From Williamsia sp. DF01-3 (GTDB lineage Bacteria > Actinomycetota > Actinomycetes > Mycobacteriales > Mycobacteriaceae), in NCBI RefSeq assembly GCF_023051145.1, contig NZ_JALKFS010000005.1:2683733-2747732 (forward strand): a DNA stretch of 64,000 bases, read 5' to 3'. Of this stretch, positions 20,176 to 31,390 are shown piece by piece. The notes below the pieces were generated by a model. It was given only the letters and a program-made list of their open reading frames with translations, had not been told where the DNA came from and did not search any database. Made by a program: the position numbers and the translations under genes. Within the stretch, counting starts at the first letter, position 1. Each line of letters begins with the position of its first letter.

Positions 20176-20906
20176 CCGAAACCGACCGCGGTGCCCCGCA
20201 AGTGCACTCCGATCATGCCGATCTTCTTGCCGCACTTAATATTTCTCTGTCCGATGAGATGCTCACCCTGGCTCTGACCCATCGTTCCTACGCGTACGAA
20301 CACGGTCGCCTGCCGACCAACGAACGGCTGGAGTTCCTCGGTGATTCGGTGTTGGGGGTGGTGATCACCGAGCAGCTGTACCGCACCCATCCCGATCGCC
20401 CCGAAGGCGAGTTGGCCAAGATCCGGGCGAGTGTGGTGAACATGCACGCCCTCGCCGATGTCGCGCGTGGACTCGGACCCGGCGGGCTGGGAGCCCACCT
20501 GCGTCTGGGCCGAGGTGAAGAGATGACCGGTGGCCGGAACAAGGCCAGCATCCTGGCCGACGGCATGGAGGCGCTGATCGGTGCGGTCCATCTCGAGCAC
20601 GGTCTCGAAACCGCCCGCGCGACCGTCCTGAAGCTCTTCGAGCCGGCACTGAACCGGTCTGCCGCCCTGGGCGCCGGACTCGACTGGAAGACCTCGTTGC
20701 AGGAACTGACCGCCGAGAAGGGGTTGGGGGTGCCTGCCTACCAGATCACCTCGACCGGACCGGACCATTGCAAGGAGTTCACCGCGACGGTGGTTGTCGC
20801 GGGTGACCCGATGGGGTCAGGAGTCGGGCGGACCAAGAAAGAAGCCGAACAACTCGCGGCCTCGACGGCCTGGAAGGCGATCTCCGGATCCGGAGACGAT
20901 GCCTGA
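20172..20906 (+). CDS. rnc: Ribonuclease III
   Basis: Double-strand-specific endonuclease processing rRNA precursors. The 244-residue protein has the RNase III signature [12 protein letters not shown] near 44, the second acidic site [15 protein letters not shown], and a C-terminal double-stranded RNA-binding domain with [16 protein letters not shown] start overlaps the upstream stop (GTGA); its stop overlaps the mutM ATG. Confidence 0.95.
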   Translation: MTETDRGAPQVHSDHADLLAALNISLSDEMLTLALTHRSYAYEHGRLPTNERLEFLGDSVLGVVITEQLYRTHPDRPEGELAKIRASVVNMHALADVARGLGPGGLGAHLRLGRGEEMTGGRNKASILADGMEALIGAVHLEHGLETARATVLKLFEPALNRSAALGAGLDWKTSLQELTAEKGLGVPAYQITSTGPDHCKEFTATVVVAGDPMGSGVGRTKKEAEQLAASTAWKAISGSGDDA

Positions 20907-21786
20907 ACTGCCCGAGGTGGAGGTCGTTCGGCGCGGTCTGCTTGCCCACGTGGTCGGTAGGCGCATCGTCTCCGTCGACGTCCTGCACCCACGGGCGGTC
21001 CGGCGGCATCTGGGCGGCCCACTCGACTTGGTCGGCCTGCTGTCCGGGGCGACCGTCACGGCTGCGCGTCGTCGCGGCAAATACCTGTGGCTGCAAGCGG
21101 ACCCGTCCGGTGGCGCCGACGCATTGGCTCTTGTCGTGCACCTGGGAATGAGCGGTCAGATGCTGGTGCAGACCGCCGGTGCCGAGGACGAGAAACACCT
21201 GCGAATCCGGGCGACACTCGACGATGGCAGGGAACTCCGCTTTGTCGACCAGCGCACATTCGGCGGCTGGATGGTCGACGACCTGGTCGAGCTGCCGTCT
21301 CATCGTTCGACGACCGGAGGGCCAGGGCCGGCGTCGATCACGCACATCGCGCCCGATCCTTTTGACCCGGACTACGACCCCGATGCCGTTGTCCGGCTGC
21401 TCAAGGCCAAGCACACCGAGGTCAAACGCGCGCTGCTGGATCAGACCGTGGTGTCGGGTGTGGGCAACATCTACGCCGACGAGGCATTGTGGCTCAGCAA
21501 GATTCACGGCCGTCGACTCACCGACAAGTTGAGCGCCAAGGCGTTACGGTCGGTGCTCGACAACGCCAAGGACGTGATGGAGCGAGCACTCGATCAAGGT
21601 GGGACGTCATTTGACGCCTTGTACGTCAACGTCAACGGACAGTCGGGTTACTTCGAACGCTCACTGAACGCCTACGGGCGTGAAGGGGAGGCCTGTCGTC
21701 GTTGCGGCGCGACGATGCGGCGCGAGGCGTTCATGAACCGCAGCTCGTTCAGTTGCCCACGCTGCCAGGTGCGTCCACGCATCTAG
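20899..21786 (+). CDS. mutM: Formamidopyrimidine-DNA glycosylase (Fpg/MutM)
   Basis: Bifunctional glycosylase/AP lyase removing 8-oxoguanine. The 295-residue protein begins [13 protein letters not shown] with the catalytic Pro2 and Glu3, carries the helix-two-turn-helix [12 protein letters not shown], and ends with the zinc finger CRRCG...CPRCQ. Starting at 20899 places Pro at position 2 as required for catalysis, so the upstream open frame is rejected. Confidence 0.95.
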   Translation: MPELPEVEVVRRGLLAHVVGRRIVSVDVLHPRAVRRHLGGPLDLVGLLSGATVTAARRRGKYLWLQADPSGGADALALVVHLGMSGQMLVQTAGAEDEKHLRIRATLDDGRELRFVDQRTFGGWMVDDLVELPSHRSTTGGPGPASITHIAPDPFDPDYDPDAVVRLLKAKHTEVKRALLDQTVVSGVGNIYADEALWLSKIHGRRLTDKLSAKALRSVLDNAKDVMERALDQGGTSFDALYVNVNGQSGYFERSLNAYGREGEACRRCGATMRREAFMNRSSFSCPRCQVRPRI

Positions 21787-21814
21787 ACCGTGACGGCTAG
21801 GGCATCATCGGGGC

Positions 21815-22459
21815 ATGACCCTGGATCTGACACCCGATGAATTGCTCACCACCACCCGAACGGTACGCAAACGCCTGGACTTGACGCGGCCAGTGCCCAT
21901 CGAACTCGTCCGCGAGTGTCTGGAGGTCGCGCTACAGGCGCCGTCCGGTTCCAACCGGCAGGGCTGGCAGTGGCTGGTGATCACCGACCCGGAACTGCGC
22001 GCCGCAGTCGGTCGGATCTACGGCGAACTGACCGAGGAATACCTGAACTCTCGCCATTCGGCCGCGGCCCTGTTCGCCGATGACCCGAACCGGGCTCCCG
22101 TCCAGCAGCGAGTCGGCGGCAGTGTGGCGTGGCTGGGTGAGCACATGGGCGAGGTGCCCGTTCTTGTCATCCCGTGCATCAAGGCGGGCAAGACCTTGCC
22201 GCCGGACAATCAGGCCGGATTGTGGGGCTCCCTGCTGCCCGCCGCATGGAGCTACTGCCTGGCGGCGCGCGCTCGTGGTCTCGGAACAGCCTGGACCACA
22301 CTGCATCTGCAACGTGAGGCCGAGGTGGCCGACCTGCTGGGCGTGCCTGCGGGGTTTCACCAGGCGGCATTGATCCCGACGGCGTACTACACGGGTGAGA
22401 CCTTCAAGCCGGCGCCGCGAGAACCGCTCAACAATGTGATCCACTTCGACCGGTGGTGA
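21815..22459 (+). CDS. Nitroreductase family flavoprotein
   Basis: FMN-dependent reductase-like protein of 214 residues, substrate unknown. Visible family features are RTVRKRLDL at the N-terminus, the FMN-contact stretch QAPSGSNRQGWQW and the second FMN region ARGLGTAWTT. It follows mutM by 28 bp and precedes the kdp operon by 186 bp; no functional link to either is evident. Confidence 0.85.
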   Translation: MTLDLTPDELLTTTRTVRKRLDLTRPVPIELVRECLEVALQAPSGSNRQGWQWLVITDPELRAAVGRIYGELTEEYLNSRHSAAALFADDPNRAPVQQRVGGSVAWLGEHMGEVPVLVIPCIKAGKTLPPDNQAGLWGSLLPAAWSYCLAARARGLGTAWTTLHLQREAEVADLLGVPAGFHQAALIPTAYYTGETFKPAPREPLNNVIHFDRW

Positions 22460-22645
22460 GCTGGCGGTCCGGAACGTGGCCGAAGAAGCCCCCCCGGAAC
22501 CGTGACGCCGTAAAGGACTCGTGAAGACCGCAGGTCGCAGCGTCGAAAGACCGTTAACGCCGTCGATCTGATCGGGCGGCGGATACATGCTTGCATCACC
22601 AGCCGGACTCGTCGAAGCAGTCCGGCACGTGTGCAGGAGTGGAAC

Positions 22646-22738
22646 GTGGCAGATCTTGCCTTCATGGCAGCGGTTTTCGGGAGTTTTGCGTTGTGTCTCG
22701 TCGTGGTGCGGGTGGTCGCGGCGCGGGGTGACCGATGA
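22646..22738 (+). CDS. Tiny membrane protein upstream of kdpF
   Basis: 30-residue peptide with one hydrophobic segment (about 4-24) and a basic end (ARGDR). GTG start with GGAGT upstream; its stop overlaps the kdpF ATG in an ATGA arrangement, which argues that it is translated. Similar tiny ORFs precede kdpF in other actinobacteria, as far as I recall. A role in the Kdp complex is inference only. Confidence 0.6.
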   Translation: MADLAFMAAVFGSFALCLVVVRVVAARGDR

Positions 22739-22833
22739 CCGCCGAGGGCGTGACCAATGTGGTGCTCGTGGTCGTCGCCATTGCCGTGGTGCTGTACCTG
22801 GCTGTCGCTCTCGTGTGTCCCGAGAGGTTCTGA
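22735..22833 (+). CDS. kdpF: KdpF, small subunit of the potassium-transporting ATPase
   Basis: 32-residue single-span peptide that stabilises the KdpABC complex. It has one hydrophobic helix and the family end pattern YLAVALVCPERF. ATGA overlap with the tiny ORF upstream and 3 bp before kdpA. Confidence 0.88.
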   Translation: MTAEGVTNVVLVVVAIAVVLYLAVALVCPERF

Positions 22834-22836
22834 CCC

Positions 22837-24560
22837 GTGGACTCCACAATGGCCGCAGTTGCCCAGGTGGGCATCGTCATCCTCATCTTGGCCGCCGCGT
22901 ACGTGCCGCTCGGGGACTACATGGCACGGGTGTTCCGGAGCAGCCGCGACCTCGCTCCTGAACGACTCATCTACCGACTGGCGCGGATCGACTCGGCACG
23001 TCAGCAGACCTGGGTCGGCTACGCGGTCGCCGTGCTTGCCTTCTCGTTCATCAGCGTTGTGTTCCTCTATGTCCTGCAACGGGTCCAGGGGATCCTGCCG
23101 TTCGGAGACGGCCGTCCGGGTGTCAGCCCGGCGATGGCCTTCAACACAGCCATCTCGTTTGTCGCCAACACCAACTGGCAGTCGTATTCGCCTGAAGTGG
23201 TGATGGGCAATCTGACGCAGATGATCGGTCTGGCCGTCCAGAACTTCCTGTCGGCCGCAGTCGGGCTGGCGGTCGCCATCGCGCTGATACGCGGCATCGT
23301 CGCCGCGGGCGGGGGCAAACTGGGCAACTTCTGGGTTGATCTGGTGCGCGGCACGCTACGGATCTTGTTGCCGTTGGCCGGGCTGATGGCGCTTGTGTTG
23401 CTGACCCAGGGGGCGGTCCAGTCGCTGCGGAGCGGCTTCGACTTCGTAGGCCTGGACGGCACGAACGGCCACAGCGTGATCGGCCCCTTCGCGTCCCAGG
23501 AAGCCATCAAGATGCTGGGCACCAACGGCGGCGGAACCCTCGCGGCCAACTCGGCGCATCCGTTCTCCAATCCGACACCCTTGAGCAATGTCGCCGAGGT
23601 GATCGCGTTGCTGATCATCCCCGTGTGCCTCACCCGCACCTACTCGACTCTTGTCGGCGACCGCAGGCAGGGTGTGACCATCCTGGGTGTCATGTCCGTC
23701 ATCTGGGCGTCCATGCTCGCTCTCGTGTGGTTCTTCGAGTCGAAGACCAACGGCGTTGCAGCACAGGCGGCCGGCGCGATGATGGAAGGCAAAGAGCAGC
23801 GGTTCGGCGTGGCCGGCTCGGCACTGTTCGCCGTCTCCACCACAGGAACCTCGACCGGCGCTGTTGATTCGGCACATGACAGCTTTTCGGCTGCCGGTGG
23901 CGGCGCACTGATCTGGAACATGTTGCTCGGCGAGGTCGCTCCGGGCGGTGTCGGCTCCGGGCTCTACGGCATGCTGATCCTGGCCATCATCGCGGTGTTC
24001 GTCGGTGGCCTACTGGTGGGCCGCGGTCCGGAGTTCCTCGGGAAGAAGATCGGCCAGGGCGAGATCACCATGGCTGCGTTGTACGTGCTGGTGATGCCCG
24101 CTCTGGTGCTCGTCGGAACGTCCATCACCGTGATCCTCGAGTCCACCAGCACTTTTCAGGGCAATGCAGGTGACCCCGGCACCCCGGGTTCGGTACACGG
24201 CTTCTCCGAGGTGCTGTACGCCTACGCCTCAGCTGCGAACAACAATGGCAGCGCCTTCGGTGGTCTCACGGTCACCAGCGACTGGTTCCAGACCTCCTTG
24301 GGGCTGGCCATGCTGCTTGGCCGCTTCCTTCCGATGATCTTTGTGCTCGCACTCGCCGGCCGCCTCGCGGCTCAACGACGGCCTGCGGCACCCGAGTCCT
24401 CTTCCGGGGGCGCAGTGGCGGTTCGGACTCGGGATCGGGTGGCGACGCTGCCCACCCACGGGCTGCTGTTCGGCGGATTACTCACCGGCACGGTACTTCT
24501 CGTTGCCGGACTAACATTCTTCCCAGCGATGGCGCTGGGACCGATCGCAGAGGCATTGGC

Positions 24561-24564
<4 letters not shown>
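22837..24564 (+). CDS. kdpA: Potassium-transporting ATPase subunit A (KdpA)
   Basis: K+-selective channel-like subunit of the high-affinity Kdp pump in the inner membrane. The 575-residue protein has about ten membrane segments and the four degenerate selectivity-filter loops, including TNTNWQSY-type [35 protein letters not shown] and [12 protein letters not shown] start at 22837; an ATG four codons in is an alternative. Stop overlaps the kdpB ATG. Confidence 0.97.
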
Positions 24565-26669
<2,105 letters not shown>

Positions 26670-26674
26670 TTGTC

Positions 26675-27301
26675 ATGAAGCTCGGTACGACATGGATCAG
26701 ACAGAGCGTGGTTGCAGTGGCTGTACTGGTGATGATGACGGTGGTACTCGGCGTGGTGTATCCGGCAGTGGTGTGGGGAGTCTCGCGTATCGACCGGTCG
26801 AGCGCCGAGGGTTCGGTGGTCACCGACAGCGCCGGCTGCAGGGTCGGCTCCGCCCTGATCGGGATCGATCCGCAGGCCGAACCCGGCCGGCCCGACGGTT
26901 ACCTGCATGCGCGGGTGCTGGGGGCGGCCGATGATCCGATGGCCCCGGGCGACCCTGCTGCGTCTGCGGCGAGCAACCAGGGGCCGTCCAGCGTCACATT
27001 GGCGGGGTGGATCGAGTCACGGCGAGCGATCATCGCCGAACGCGAGGACGTGCGTCCCGATCAGGTGCCGGTCGACGCGGTGACCGGTTCCGGTTCGAGC
27101 CTGGACCCGCACATCAGCCCGGCCTATGCCGACATCCAGGTGCCACGCCTGGCTCGCGTGCACAGAATGCCCTCCGAACAGGTGCGCGAGGTGATCGACA
27201 GTCACACCGAGGACAGGCAGCTCGGTGTGCTCGGGGAACCGCGGGTCAACGTGCTGGAGGTCAACCTCGCGCTGGGGCTGACCGCACCCAACTGCGGCTA
27301 G
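26675..27301 (+). CDS. kdpC: Potassium-transporting ATPase subunit C (KdpC)
   Basis: Single-span subunit that assists ATP binding in the Kdp complex. The 208-residue protein has an N-terminal membrane helix (about 9-34), GSALIGIDP, ASNQGPSS, and the conserved VTGSGSSLDPHISPAYA followed by VPRLARVH. Lies 5 bp after kdpB. Confidence 0.95.
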   Translation: MKLGTTWIRQSVVAVAVLVMMTVVLGVVYPAVVWGVSRIDRSSAEGSVVTDSAGCRVGSALIGIDPQAEPGRPDGYLHARVLGAADDPMAPGDPAASAASNQGPSSVTLAGWIESRRAIIAEREDVRPDQVPVDAVTGSGSSLDPHISPAYADIQVPRLARVHRMPSEQVREVIDSHTEDRQLGVLGEPRVNVLEVNLALGLTAPNCG

Positions 27302-27307
27302 GGTCGA

Positions 27308-29837
27308 ATGATGGCGCCCACCACTCGTAGAGGAACCCTGGAGGTGTTCCTTGGATGCGCCCCCGGAGTGGGCAAGACGTACGAGATGCTGGCGCAGGCG
27401 CACACGCTCGCGGACGAGGGCGTCGATGTGGTTGTGGCAGTTGTCGAATCGCACGGCCGGACCGCAACGGAAGCGATGGTCGACGGTCTCGAGGTGATCG
27501 CGCGCACGGAGTACGACTACCGCCAGACCACGTTGTCAGAGATGGATCTGTCCGCGGTCCTCCAGCGCAGGCCCCAGGTGGTGCTCGTCGACGAGCTCGC
27601 CCACACCAACGCGCCGGGGGCGGTGAACCGCAAACGATGGCAGGACATCGAGGCTCTGCGGGATGCGGGGATCGACGTGCTCTCCACCATCAACATCCAG
27701 CATCTGGAGAGTCTGAACGATGTGGTCGCACAGATCACCGGCGTCGTCCAGCGTGAAACCGTGCCCGACGACGTGGTTCGCGGCGCCGACCAGATCGAAC
27801 TGGTGGACATCTCGCCACAGGCTCTGCGACAACGACTTTCGGCCGGCAAGGTGTACCCCAGCGATCGTGCCGGCGGTGCGCTGGCCAGCTACTTCCGCCA
27901 GGGAAACCTGACGGCTCTGCGTGAACTCGCGTTGCTGTGGCTGGCCGACCAGGTCGACGACTCGCTGGCCGCCTACCGGTCGGCGCACGCGATCACCGAC
28001 ACCTGGGAGGCCCGCGAGCGGGTCGTGGTGGCCATCACGGGCGGCCCCGAATCGGCGACCCTGCTTCGCCGGGCCAGTCGGATCGCGTCGCGGTCCAGTG
28101 CCGAACTGCTCGTCGTGCATGTGGTGCGCGGCGACGGGCTCGCCGATCCGGCATCGGTTGATCTGGCCGGGCTGACCGACCTGGCCAAGGGATTCGGCGC
28201 GCAGGTGCACACCGTTGTCGGAGACGATGTACCGGAGACGCTGCTCGAGTTCGCCCGCGGTGTCAACGCAACCCAGCTGGTCTTGGGTACCTCTCGCAGA
28301 TCCCGGTGGCAGCGCTTGCTCGACGAGGGCGTCGGCAACACCGTCGTCCGCGAGTCGGGCAAGATCGACGTGCACATGGTGACCCATGAGGTGGCAGGCA
28401 CTCGCAACCGTCTCGACATCCGCCAGTCCCGCTTCCACCACCCGCTGAGCTGGGTCGCCGCCGTGGTGGTTCCGGCGATGGCCGCCGGGGTGCTCGCGCT
28501 GCTCGACCGGTGGTTGGGTCTGGCGAGTGATTCGGCGCTGTTCTTCGTGGTGGTGCTAGCGGTCTCGATGCTGGGGGGCATCGGCCCGGCAGCGCTGTCG
28601 GCCATCGTCTGTGGCTTGCTGCTGAACTTCCTGTTCACGACCCCCGATACAGCTTCACGATCAACGAGACGGACAACCTCATCACCATCGTCGTCATGTT
28701 GGTGATCGCGGTTGCCGTTGCCGCTCTTGTCGATTCGTCCACCGTTCGGCGTGCCCAAGCCCGCCGCGCAGGGCGCGAGGCGGAGCTGCTCGCCACCTTC
28801 GCCGGTGCGGTGCTCAGCGGTGAAGAGCCAGACGTACTCCTCGAACGTGTCCGCGAGACCTACGACCAGCGCGCGGTCAGTGTGGTCCGAACAGATGGCC
28901 GCGGGCCCGGTGTGGTGGAGGCCGCCGTGGGGGCCGACCCGCCGGCGCACCCCGACGAGGCCGATACCGTCTGCGCTGTGCCCGGGGGAGAGTTCGCCTT
29001 GCTCCTACGAGGCCCCACCCTCGGCGGTGGGGACCGTCGGGTACTCGCTGCGGTCGCCATCCAGGCGGCGGGTGTGGTCAGACAACGCGCGCTGGCCACC
29101 GAAGCGGCTGCAGCCAAGGCTCTCTCGGCCACCGACCAGCTCCGGCGTGCGCTCCTGTCTGCGGTCAGCCACGACCTGCGGACACCGCTCGCCGCGGTGA
29201 AGGCGTCGGTGTCGAGTCTCCGGAGCACCGATGTGGCGTTCAGTGCTGACGACACAGCGGAGCTGTTGGCCACCATCGAGGAGTCGACCGACCAGCTCAC
29301 CGACGTGGTCGACAACCTCCTCGATTCCTCACGACTGGCGGCAGGTGTGGTCAGTCCCGACATGCGGACGGTGTACGTGACCGAGGCCGTCGAACGTGCG
29401 ATCGCCGGTATCGCGCGGTCGGATCGGGCGGGTGCCGAGCGGATCACGTTCAGCGACAACGACCTCTCGGCCTACGCCGATCCGGGACTGCTCGAACGAG
29501 TACTCGTGAACGTGATGGACAACGCCTTACGCCACAGTGGGCCCACAGCTCCGGTGTCCATCGAGGCTGCGCTGACGGGAGATGATCCGGCGCGGTGCGA
29601 GATCTCTGTGATCGACCACGGGCCGGGCGTCGCTGCGCACGACAGGGCGAAGATGTTCACCGCGTTCGGGCGCCTCGGCGACCGGAACACCGGGGGTGGA
29701 GTCGGACTGGGGCTCTCGGTTGCACAGGGGTTCGTCCAGGCCATGGACGGGACGATAGAAGCCGTCGACACCCCTGGTGGGGACTCACGATGGTGATCGG
29801 TCTGCACACCGGACCGCCCGGACAGGTGCGGTCATGA
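27308..29837 (+). pseudogene. kdpD: Osmosensitive K+ channel histidine kinase KdpD, two frameshifts (probable base-call errors)
   Basis: Membrane sensor kinase controlling kdp. Part one (27308-28645) carries the KdpD domain with Walker A GCAPGVGKTYE and Walker B VLVDELAHTN, then a UspA-like domain and the first membrane helices. The frame breaks at CCCCC 28641-28645; one extra C restores RYSFTINETDNLITIVVML and joins the second part (HAMP-like linker, GAF, H-box SAVSHDLRTPLAAVKAS, ATPase). It breaks again at GGGG 29779-29782; one extra G restores GLTMVIGLH and a stop at 29837 that overlaps the kdpE start by 4 nt. Repaired length is about 843 residues, normal for KdpD. Confidence 0.85.
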
Positions 29838-30526
29838 GTGACAAGATCCGGGTGCTCGTGGTCGACGACGAGCCGCAGATATTGCGCGCACTGCGCATCA
29901 ACCTCAAGGCGAGAGGGTTCGACGTGACCACCGCCGCAAGCGGTACGGGTGCGTTGACCGCTGCGGCACAGACCAATCCGCAGGTGGTGATCCTCGACCT
30001 GGGCCTACCGGACATCGACGGTTTCGAGGTGCTCGCAGGCCTACGTGGATGGACCGATGTCCCGGTCATCGTGCTGTCGGCGCGTAGCGATTCCTCCGAG
30101 AAGGTGCAGGCATTGGACGCCGGCGCCGACGACTATGTGACCAAACCCTTTGGCATGGAGGAGTTTTTGGCCAGACTTCGGGCCGCGGTGCGCCGAGGCG
30201 CGTCGCCGGTGCGAGAAGCCGAGCACCCGGTGGTGGAAGCGGCATCGTTCACGGTGGATTTGCGTACAAAGCAGGTGACCCGCGCAGGGCAGGCCGTACA
30301 CCTGACCCCGACCGAATGGGGGATCCTGGAAATGCTGGTGCGCAACGAAGGAAAACTCGTCGGCCAGCCCGAGATCCTCAACGAGGTGTGGGGCCCGGCG
30401 TACCGAGGCCAGACGCACTACCTGCGGGTGTATCTGGCGGGGCTGAGAAGAAAACTCGAGCCTGATCCCACCCGTCCACGCCACCTGCTCACCGAAGCGG
30501 GGATGGGCTACCGCTTCGTCCGCTGA
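29834..30526 (+). CDS. kdpE: KdpE response regulator (OmpR family)
   Basis: Transcription activator of kdpFABC, phosphorylated by KdpD. The 230-residue product has a receiver domain (VLVVDDEPQILRALR at the start, phospho-acceptor Asp in VVILDLGLPDIDG, Lys in DYVTKPFG) and a winged-helix output domain ending TEAGMGYRF. The ATG at 29834 overlaps the repaired kdpD stop; upstream in-frame codons to 29777 lie inside kdpD. Confidence 0.95.
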   Translation: MSDKIRVLVVDDEPQILRALRINLKARGFDVTTAASGTGALTAAAQTNPQVVILDLGLPDIDGFEVLAGLRGWTDVPVIVLSARSDSSEKVQALDAGADDYVTKPFGMEEFLARLRAAVRRGASPVREAEHPVVEAASFTVDLRTKQVTRAGQAVHLTPTEWGILEMLVRNEGKLVGQPEILNEVWGPAYRGQTHYLRVYLAGLRRKLEPDPTRPRHLLTEAGMGYRFVR

Positions 30527-30569
30527 CCGGGCCTGATCGGTGGGCGGAATTGCACGCGGGCGCTCCGTG

Positions 30570-30575
30570 TTTAAT
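30570..30575 (+). promoter_or_regulatory. -10-like TTTAAT at leaderless spacing before the OsmC-family gene
   Basis: The AT-rich hexamer ends 6 nt before the ATG at 30582; no ribosome-binding site is seen. Weaker match to consensus than the TAGGCT cases. Confidence 0.4.
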
Positions 30576-30581
30576 TCGTAC

Positions 30582-31025
30582 ATGACCGCCACCGAACCAG
30601 TCACCACGGACCAGCAGACCACCGAGTTGTGGGTGGAGCGCACCGGAACGCGCCGCTATACGGGGCGCAGCAGTCGCGGGGCGGAGGTCCTGATCGGCTC
30701 CGCTGATGTCGATGGCGTCTTCACCCCCGGCGAATTGCTAAAGATCGCTCTGGCCGCGTGCACTGGGATGAGTTCGGACAAGCCGCTGTCCCGCCGCCTC
30801 GGCGACGATTACGACGCGACCGTTCGCGTTTCCGGGGACGCCGATCGTGACAACGAGGTGTATCCCCGTCTCGAGGAGGTCCTCGAAGTGGACCTGTCCG
30901 AACTGGAACCCGAGGCCGCGGAGCGACTTCTTGTTGTCGTGCGGCGCGCGGTCGATGCGGTGTGCACGGTGGGGCGCACCCTCAAGACCGGCACCGAGGT
31001 CGATCTGCGCATCGATACGGAGTAG
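30582..31025 (+). CDS. OsmC family peroxiredoxin-like protein
   Basis: 147-residue protein of the OsmC/Ohr fold, usually a cysteine-based reductase of organic hydroperoxides. The two family cysteines are present in ALAACTGMSSDK and AVCTVGRTLK. The ATG at 30582 is chosen because TTTAAT lies 6 nt in front of it. It is followed by acyP and smc as in mycobacteria. Confidence 0.85.
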   Translation: MTATEPVTTDQQTTELWVERTGTRRYTGRSSRGAEVLIGSADVDGVFTPGELLKIALAACTGMSSDKPLSRRLGDDYDATVRVSGDADRDNEVYPRLEEVLEVDLSELEPEAAERLLVVVRRAVDAVCTVGRTLKTGTEVDLRIDTE

Positions 31026-31028
31026 CCG

Positions 31029-31331
31029 ATGGCTTCCGATTCACCCGGCGACACCGCCGACACCATCAGGCTCACCGCGTGGGTCCACGGGCACGTCCAG
31101 GGTGTCGGATTTCGTTGGTGGACCCGGGCCCGGGCTCTCGAACTGGGGCTGGTGGGTTCGGCGACCAATCACTCCGACGGCCGGGTGCTCATCGTCGCAG
31201 AGGGCCCGGAGGCTGCCTGTGTGCAGTTGATCGACCTCATCGAGGCAGGTCAGAGTCCTGGTCGCGTCGACACCGTCGTGGTGGACCGGAGCGCGCCGCG
31301 CGGTGGGTTGTCCGGATTCGTCGAGCGGTGA
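31029..31331 (+). CDS. acyP: Acylphosphatase
   Basis: Hydrolyses carboxyl-phosphate bonds of small acyl phosphates. The 100-residue product has the family motif VHGHVQGVGFRWWTR with the catalytic Arg, and the catalytic Asn in GSATNHSDGRV. Starts 3 bp after the OsmC-family stop. Confidence 0.93.
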   Translation: MASDSPGDTADTIRLTAWVHGHVQGVGFRWWTRARALELGLVGSATNHSDGRVLIVAEGPEAACVQLIDLIEAGQSPGRVDTVVVDRSAPRGGLSGFVER

Positions 31332-31390
31332 GCCGGCTCGCGGTCGGGCCTGGGCCAGTCGTCGCCGGGTACTGGGTACGCTGAAGCGCT

